Shown here: piece after piece, positions 12,436-17,401 of the stretch
Position numbering within the stretch: the stretch's first letter is position 1
How the letters are laid out: every line of letters starts with the position of its first letter
Source of the DNA: Kiritimatiellota bacterium
GTDB taxonomy: Bacteria; Verrucomicrobiota; Kiritimatiellia; RFP12; UBA1067
Assembly (NCBI GenBank): GCA_009777165.1
Contig: WRML01000012.1
Coordinates: 1-17,401 of the forward strand
Direction of reading: 5' to 3'
DNA length: 17,401 nt
Notes under the pieces: generated by a model
Told to the model about the DNA's origin: nothing
Seen by the model: the letters and a program-made list of their open reading frames with translations, nothing else
The model's database searches: none
Program-made: the position numbers and the translations under genes

Positions 12436-15400
12436 ATGGATACGAAAAGACTGACGGGACTCGCGGTTTGCGGGTTGATCGTTTCACACGCAGGGTTCAA
12501 CACGCTGGGGCAAAGTCCCGTCAACTACCTGACGGCGACCGATGGGGGGGGGACCTCCTCTTTCATTGACGGGGGCGCGAAGCGCTGGACGGACGGGCAG
12601 GATCCCCACCCGGGCGCGGATTATGTCGTCCCGGACACCCTTGGGCTGCGCACGCCGGAGGGGGGGGCGGACTATACCTTCAAGGGTGACTCGCTCACCA
12701 TGACGAACGGGTCGCAGCTGATCATGAAAGGGACCGGCGTGATCGCCGTCAATGACCTCCGCTTCTGCTCGACGGCCCGCATCACACAGTCGCTCGCGGC
12801 CAACACGTCCGTGCGGCTCGACGGGGCCATCACGGTTCTGCCGACCACGTCCGCCCCGGCCCGTTTCGGCTCAATCGGCGGACGCACGATGGTGCTAACA
12901 GGGACAATCCTCGGTACGGGGGATTTCAGGTTCAACCAGAATGACGGGGAACAAAATGTCGGCGGCGCGTTCCTGGACATTGACTCCGACCTCTCGGGGT
13001 TCGAGGGCGTGTGGCGCGTCGAGAACCCGGTCACGGACTTCAGCCGCTATTTCGAGGTGCGCCTCAGCGCAAACGACAATATCGGCTCGGCGCTCAGCGC
13101 GTTCCGCCCGGACGCGATAACGTTGGTCAGCGGCGGCGGAATCGCCGCGAACGGGAGCGTTAACATCGGCGCGTCGCTCAACCGGGGCATCACCCTGCAG
13201 GACGGCGGCGCGTTCGCCGGGGCTGACGCCAGTTCCGTGCTGACCATCGGGACGCCCGTCACCGGCACGGGCAGCATCTACAAGCGCGGGCCGGGGCGCG
13301 TCGAGCTGGATTGCGGGCTGACCCACGACGGCGGCATCTTCGTCGAGTCGGGGGCCCTGCGCTTCGGTCACGGCTGCACCCTGCCGGCGGACCACACGAC
13401 CACCGTGTGCGGGGGCGTGCTGGAGGGCTGGGGGGACTTCGGCAACGTCGTCGTCGAAATCGGCTCCCTCTCGCCGGGCGACGCGTCCGCGGCAACTTCG
13501 GTGACGGTCAGCAACCTGACGTTTGCCGGGGGATCTGCCGTCGCCAACCTCTACGATGCCAACGTCTGCGACTGCATCCACGTGACGGGGCTGCTCACGA
13601 ACCGCACCGGGGGGCCCATCGTGTGGATGCTGGGTTTCTCGGACGTGACCCCTCCCTACACCCTGAACGAGTATTGTCTGCTGAGCGCGCCGAACCTGGC
13701 GGCGGATTTCACGGCGGCGGACTTCTTCGCCATCGGGCTGACGGGCGGCTACTTCGAGATACGCGAGCCAGCGGGTAGCGACCCCGAGCTTGTTTTTGTG
13801 CGGACGAATGACCCGGGCGGCAAGCCCGTCAACTACCTGACGGCATCAGACCCCACCCTGACCTCCTCTTTCATTGACGGGGGCGCGAAGCACTGGACGG
13901 ACGGGCTGGACCCCCACCCGAGCGCGGACTACATCGTCACCGACGGGTTGGCCTTACGCTCGCCGGAGAACAACCAGAACTACACGTTCAAGGGCGACTC
14001 GCTGACCGTCATCGCCGCGAACTCCGTGTTCACGCTGAAGGGGTCTGGGACGGTCGCCGTCAACGACCTCCGCCTCGGCCCGGGCGGCCGCATCGTACAC
14101 GGCGTCAATTCAGTCTCCACGCTCGACGCGGGTATCACGATCCTGCCGACCGCGTCAACCCCGTTCCGTTTCCATGCCCTCCGCGAGCGCACGCTCACCC
14201 TCAAGGGCACGGTTGCCGGCACAGGGGATTTCAGGTTTGAGGAGAGTGTGGGCGAGACGATTTATGAGCCCGGGGGCGCGTTCCTGAATCTGGATGCCGA
14301 CCTCTCGGGGTTCGAGGGTGTGTGGGGCGTCGCAAACGCCGTCACGGACTTCAGCCGCACATTCGAGGCCTGCCTCAGCACGGACAACAACATCGGCTCG
14401 GTGCTCGGCGCGTTCCGCCCCGACGCGATAACGTTGATCAACGGCGGCGGACTGACGGCGGCATCGAGTAAAGCCGTCACCGTCGGCGCGTCGCTCAACC
14501 GGGGCATCACCCTCGACAACGGCGGCGCGTTTGGCGCCAACAGCAACGCCGTCCTCATCATCGGCACGCCCGTCACCGGCACGGGCGACCTCTACAAGCG
14601 CGGGCCGGGGCGTGTCGAGCTGGATTGCGGGCTGACCCACGACGGCGAGATTTTCGTCGAGTCGGGGACCCTGCGCTTCGGTCTCGGCTGTGTCCTGCCC
14701 GAGAACCACACGACCACCGTGCGCGGCACTGGCGTGCTGGAGGGGGTGGGGGACTTCGGCAACGTCGTCGCCGAGGCCGGCGCCCTCTCGCCGGGCGGCG
14801 CGTCCGCAATCGCCTCGGTGACGGCCAGCAACCTGACGTTCGACGGGGGGATCGTGATCGCCGACCTCGATGATGCCGACACGTGCGACTGCATCCGCAT
14901 GACGGGGTTACTCACAAACCGCACTGACCGCCCCATCCGTTTCGACCTGTGCCCCGCGATCGATGTCCCCGCCTACAGCGCAAACGAATACACCCTGCTG
15001 AGCGCACCGAACCTCGCAGCGGATTTCACGGCGGATGACTTCGCATTGACCTACGGCCTGCCGAACGGGCATTTCGAGATACGCGAGCCGGCGGGCGACG
15101 ACCCCGAGCTCGTCTTTGTGAGCCCGCGCCCGTTCGTGCGGCTGGTGCAGACCGACGTCATGGGCTCCTCCTCATGGAACGGGGCGGGCAACGTCAACAA
15201 CTGGTCTGACAAACTTCTCCCGACGCCTGGGAAAGACTATCTCGCGGACGCATACACATTGCGCACGCCCGAGGGCTCGACGCTGGATGCCGTGTTCGGG
15301 GGCAACTCGCTCACGATTGGCGCGACGGGTCAGTTTCTCCAGAAATGCAGGAAAGCAACCGTGGACGACCTCCGCTTCTATGAGGGCGGGTGTTTCTCGC

Positions 15401-16326
15401 AAGGGGGGACCGCCAACGAACAGTGTCTCGACGGCAACGTCGCCGTCTTCGCGTCGGACACCAACCCGGTCATCTTCCAGTGCGAAGGCACCTCATCCCT
15501 TCAGCGCACGTTGACCATTGATGCGCCGATACGCGGGGAGGGCGCACTCCTTTTCCGCCCCGGCAACCTCAATAACACAAGCGGCGGCGGGTTCTACCTG
15601 ACCGCGCTCAACGACGGGTACTGCGGGAAAATCGCCGTGAACGGGCAGAGGTACGTCGAGCTTGGCATCTGGGACGAGCGCAATCTCGGCGGGCTGGCCC
15701 CCGCCGCGCCGTTCAACCCCGACCACCTGACGCTGATGACCAACGCCATCCTGCGGGCCATGACGAGCCTCACCATCAGCAACGATTGGCGCGGCATCCG
15801 CATCATGCAGACGGGTACGTTCTCCGTCGCCGACCCCGACACGCTCACCCTCGCCACGCCCATCTGCGGCGACAGCATCAACAAGATCGGCGCCGGTACA
15901 CTCGTGCTGTCTGGCGACAACACCTACTCTGGCACGACCACCGTCTCCAACGGGACGCTTGCGGTGGAGAGCGTCACCGGGTTGGGGACAAGCGCGCTGT
16001 GCTTCAGTCCCGGCACCGCCCTGCGCGTGACCTACCCCTGCGCCCTCGAAAACGGCTTCCTCGTCAGCGGCAGCATCCCCCTGGTCATTGACGACACGCT
16101 CACGTTGAGCATCGAGGCGACAGAGGCATTCCCGACGGCATTCACCATCCCCCTCTTCTTCGTTGAGGAGGAGGCGGACATCCCTCTCGGCGATATCGTC
16201 ATCACGGGCATCCCCTCTGGCTACATCACTGAATTTAAAACAACCCCCATCGTCTATTCCGACAGCAGCTACACGGCCATTGCCCTGAGCTGCCGCCGTA
16301 ATAGCACGGTGATTATGGTGCGGTGA
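12436..16326 (+). CDS. Large secreted protein with autotransporter-associated beta-strand repeats
   Basis: The start at ATG 12436 is fixed by AGGAGG eight bases upstream, although the frame is open from 12235. The 1296-residue product has an N-terminal export signal (MDTKRL, then a hydrophobic stretch to about 22). Residues 28-455 and 464-895 are two homologous copies of one module; the third part, 896-1296, begins with a similar S-x-W-N-G-A-G-N-V-N-N-W-S segment and ends with a textbook beta-strand repeat around 1149-1180 (K-I-G-A-G-T-L-V-L-S-G-D-N-T-Y-S-G-T-T). Each earlier module has a diverged version near K283 and K721 (YKRGPGRVEL). Such repeats build a parallel beta-helix. There is no C-terminal beta-barrel, PEP-CTERM tail or sortase motif, so the anchoring route is unclear. 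The last 14 bases overlap the convergent gene. Confidence 0.88.
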   Translation: MDTKRLTGLAVCGLIVSHAGFNTLGQSPVNYLTATDGGGTSSFIDGGAKRWTDGQDPHPGADYVVPDTLGLRTPEGGADYTFKGDSLTMTNGSQLIMKGTGVIAVNDLRFCSTARITQSLAANTSVRLDGAITVLPTTSAPARFGSIGGRTMVLTGTILGTGDFRFNQNDGEQNVGGAFLDIDSDLSGFEGVWRVENPVTDFSRYFEVRLSANDNIGSALSAFRPDAITLVSGGGIAANGSVNIGASLNRGITLQDGGAFAGADASSVLTIGTPVTGTGSIYKRGPGRVELDCGLTHDGGIFVESGALRFGHGCTLPADHTTTVCGGVLEGWGDFGNVVVEIGSLSPGDASAATSVTVSNLTFAGGSAVANLYDANVCDCIHVTGLLTNRTGGPIVWMLGFSDVTPPYTLNEYCLLSAPNLAADFTAADFFAIGLTGGYFEIREPAGSDPELVFVRTNDPGGKPVNYLTASDPTLTSSFIDGGAKHWTDGLDPHPSADYIVTDGLALRSPENNQNYTFKGDSLTVIAANSVFTLKGSGTVAVNDLRLGPGGRIVHGVNSVSTLDAGITILPTASTPFRFHALRERTLTLKGTVAGTGDFRFEESVGETIYEPGGAFLNLDADLSGFEGVWGVANAVTDFSRTFEACLSTDNNIGSVLGAFRPDAITLINGGGLTAASSKAVTVGASLNRGITLDNGGAFGANSNAVLIIGTPVTGTGDLYKRGPGRVELDCGLTHDGEIFVESGTLRFGLGCVLPENHTTTVRGTGVLEGVGDFGNVVAEAGALSPGGASAIASVTASNLTFDGGIVIADLDDADTCDCIRMTGLLTNRTDRPIRFDLCPAIDVPAYSANEYTLLSAPNLAADFTADDFALTYGLPNGHFEIREPAGDDPELVFVSPRPFVRLVQTDVMGSSSWNGAGNVNNWSDKLLPTPGKDYLADAYTLRTPEGSTLDAVFGGNSLTIGATGQFLQKCRKATVDDLRFYEGGCFSQGGTANEQCLDGNVAVFASDTNPVIFQCEGTSSLQRTLTIDAPIRGEGALLFRPGNLNNTSGGGFYLTALNDGYCGKIAVNGQRYVELGIWDERNLGGLAPAAPFNPDHLTLMTNAILRAMTSLTISNDWRGIRIMQTGTFSVADPDTLTLATPICGDSINKIGAGTLVLSGDNTYSGTTTVSNGTLAVESVTGLGTSALCFSPGTALRVTYPCALENGFLVSGSIPLVIDDTLTLSIEATEAFPTAFTIPLFFVEEEADIPLGDIVITGIPSGYITEFKTTPIVYSDSSYTAIALSCRRNSTVIMVR
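12517..15120 (+). repeat. Tandem in-gene duplication, period about 1308 bases
   Basis: Two direct copies (12517-13800 and 13825-15120) start with the same CCCGTCAACTACCTGACGGC and remain alignable throughout, with near-identical blocks such as those at about 13282-13325 and 14596-14639. They encode the first two modules of the secreted protein. Differences are spread evenly, so the duplication is not recent, yet it could still recombine. Confidence 0.88.
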
Positions 16327-17275
16327 CCGGGGGCCCCAGCCAGCGGTTGATGGCGGCGGCGGCGCGGCGGCCTTCGCCCATCGCGAGGATCACCGTCGCG
16401 GCGCCAAGCACGATGTCGCCCCCGGCGTAGATGCCGTCAATGGAGGTCTTGCCGTTCTCGTCCACGAGGATGTTCCCCCACTTGTTGACCGCCAGCCCAT
16501 CCGTGGTCTGGCTGATGAGCGGGTTCGAGCCGTTGCCGATCGCGACGATGACCGTGTCCACGTCCATCAGAAATTCGCTACCGGGGATCTCGACCGGACG
16601 GCGGCGCCCCGACGCGTCCGGCTCGCCAAGCTCATAGCGCAGACACTCCATCTGCCGCACGCGGTCGTCCGCGTCGCCGAGGATACGTACGGCGTTCTGC
16701 AGCAGGTGGAACTGCACCCCCTCCTCACGTGCGTGGGCGACCTCCTCGACACGTGCGGGCATCTCCTTTTCCGTGCGGCGGTAAACGAGGTGCACCTCCT
16801 CCGCGCCGAGGCGCAGCGCCGTCCGCGCCGCGTCCATCGCCACGTTCCCCCCCCCCAGCACCGCGACCTTCCGCGACGCGTACATCGGCGTGTGCGCGTG
16901 GGCGGGGTCATACGCCTTCATCAGGTTGGAGCGCGTGAGGTACTCGTTCGCGGAGAACACGCCGACGAGGTTCTCGCCGGGGATGCCCATGAAGTTCGGG
17001 AGACCTGCGCCTGACCCGATGAACACCGCGTCGAAGCCGTCCTCCTCCATGAGCGCGCGGATGGTGCGTGTGCGCCCGACCACGAAATTCATCTCCAGCC
17101 TCACGCCCATGGCGGCGAGCGCGTCAATCTCCTCCCGCACGATCGCCTTGGGCAGGCGGAACTCGGGGATGCCGTACACCAGCACCCCCCCGGGCTTGTG
17201 GAACGCCTCGAACAGGACGACCTCGTGCCCCTCGCGCCGCACGTCCGCCGCGACGGTGATGCTGGCGGGCCCGCC

Positions 17276-17401
<126 letters not shown>

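Overview
The window looks like a metagenomic contig from a bacterium of the PVC group, perhaps Kiritimatiellota or Verrucomicrobiota. That placement is an inference from gene content: a long secreted protein with autotransporter-associated beta-strand repeats but no barrel, a biotin-dependent carboxyltransferase of the RDGFQS type, a Gfo/Idh/MocA dehydrogenase, and very GC-rich coding sequence with many G8-G9 runs. Both ends are cut inside genes. The right end runs into homopolymer sequence that looks artefactual.

Layout. Positions 1-2678 (+) hold the 3' part of a PfkB-type sugar kinase followed by a carboxyltransferase fused to a biotin carrier domain, closed by a hairpin terminator. A 608-base gap follows, containing a roughly 260-base imperfect inverted-repeat element. 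Positions 3288-5618 (+) are a tight run of overlapping genes: DUF2442, DUF4160, a 58-residue membrane peptide, an Lgt-like membrane protein and an isoprenylcysteine-methyltransferase-like membrane protein. A second DUF4160/DUF2442 pair (6128-5608, minus) converges on them with the opposite gene order.

Positions 6508-9997 (+) are the most informative region. A C5-cytosine methyltransferase and a PD-(D/E)XK restriction endonuclease sit directly in front of an intact hisA. The first 84 bases of hisA are repeated, about 86% identical, at the left edge of the module and are fused in frame to the methyltransferase. This is the footprint of a restriction-modification system inserted with a long target duplication. 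Methyltransferase, endonuclease, hisA and a downstream HhH-GPD DNA glycosylase all overlap, so they probably form one operon behind a strong sigma70-like promoter at 6472-6500.

Positions 10118-12127 (minus) carry a secreted protein of unknown function and a Gfo/Idh/MocA oxidoreductase. A divergent promoter drives a 1296-residue secreted protein (12436-16326, +) made of two tandem copies of a module of about 430 residues plus a third, diverged module with a classic beta-strand repeat. The window ends with the C-terminal part of a GltD/NfnB-type FAD- and NADPH-dependent oxidoreductase on the minus strand.

Dispersed palindromic repeats occupy the gaps: two 66-base copies of one palindrome (6340-6405 and 10908-10973), a hairpin built of CACAGAG units (6222-6303), and the large inverted repeat at 2800-3060. 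No tRNA, rRNA or CRISPR array was recognised.
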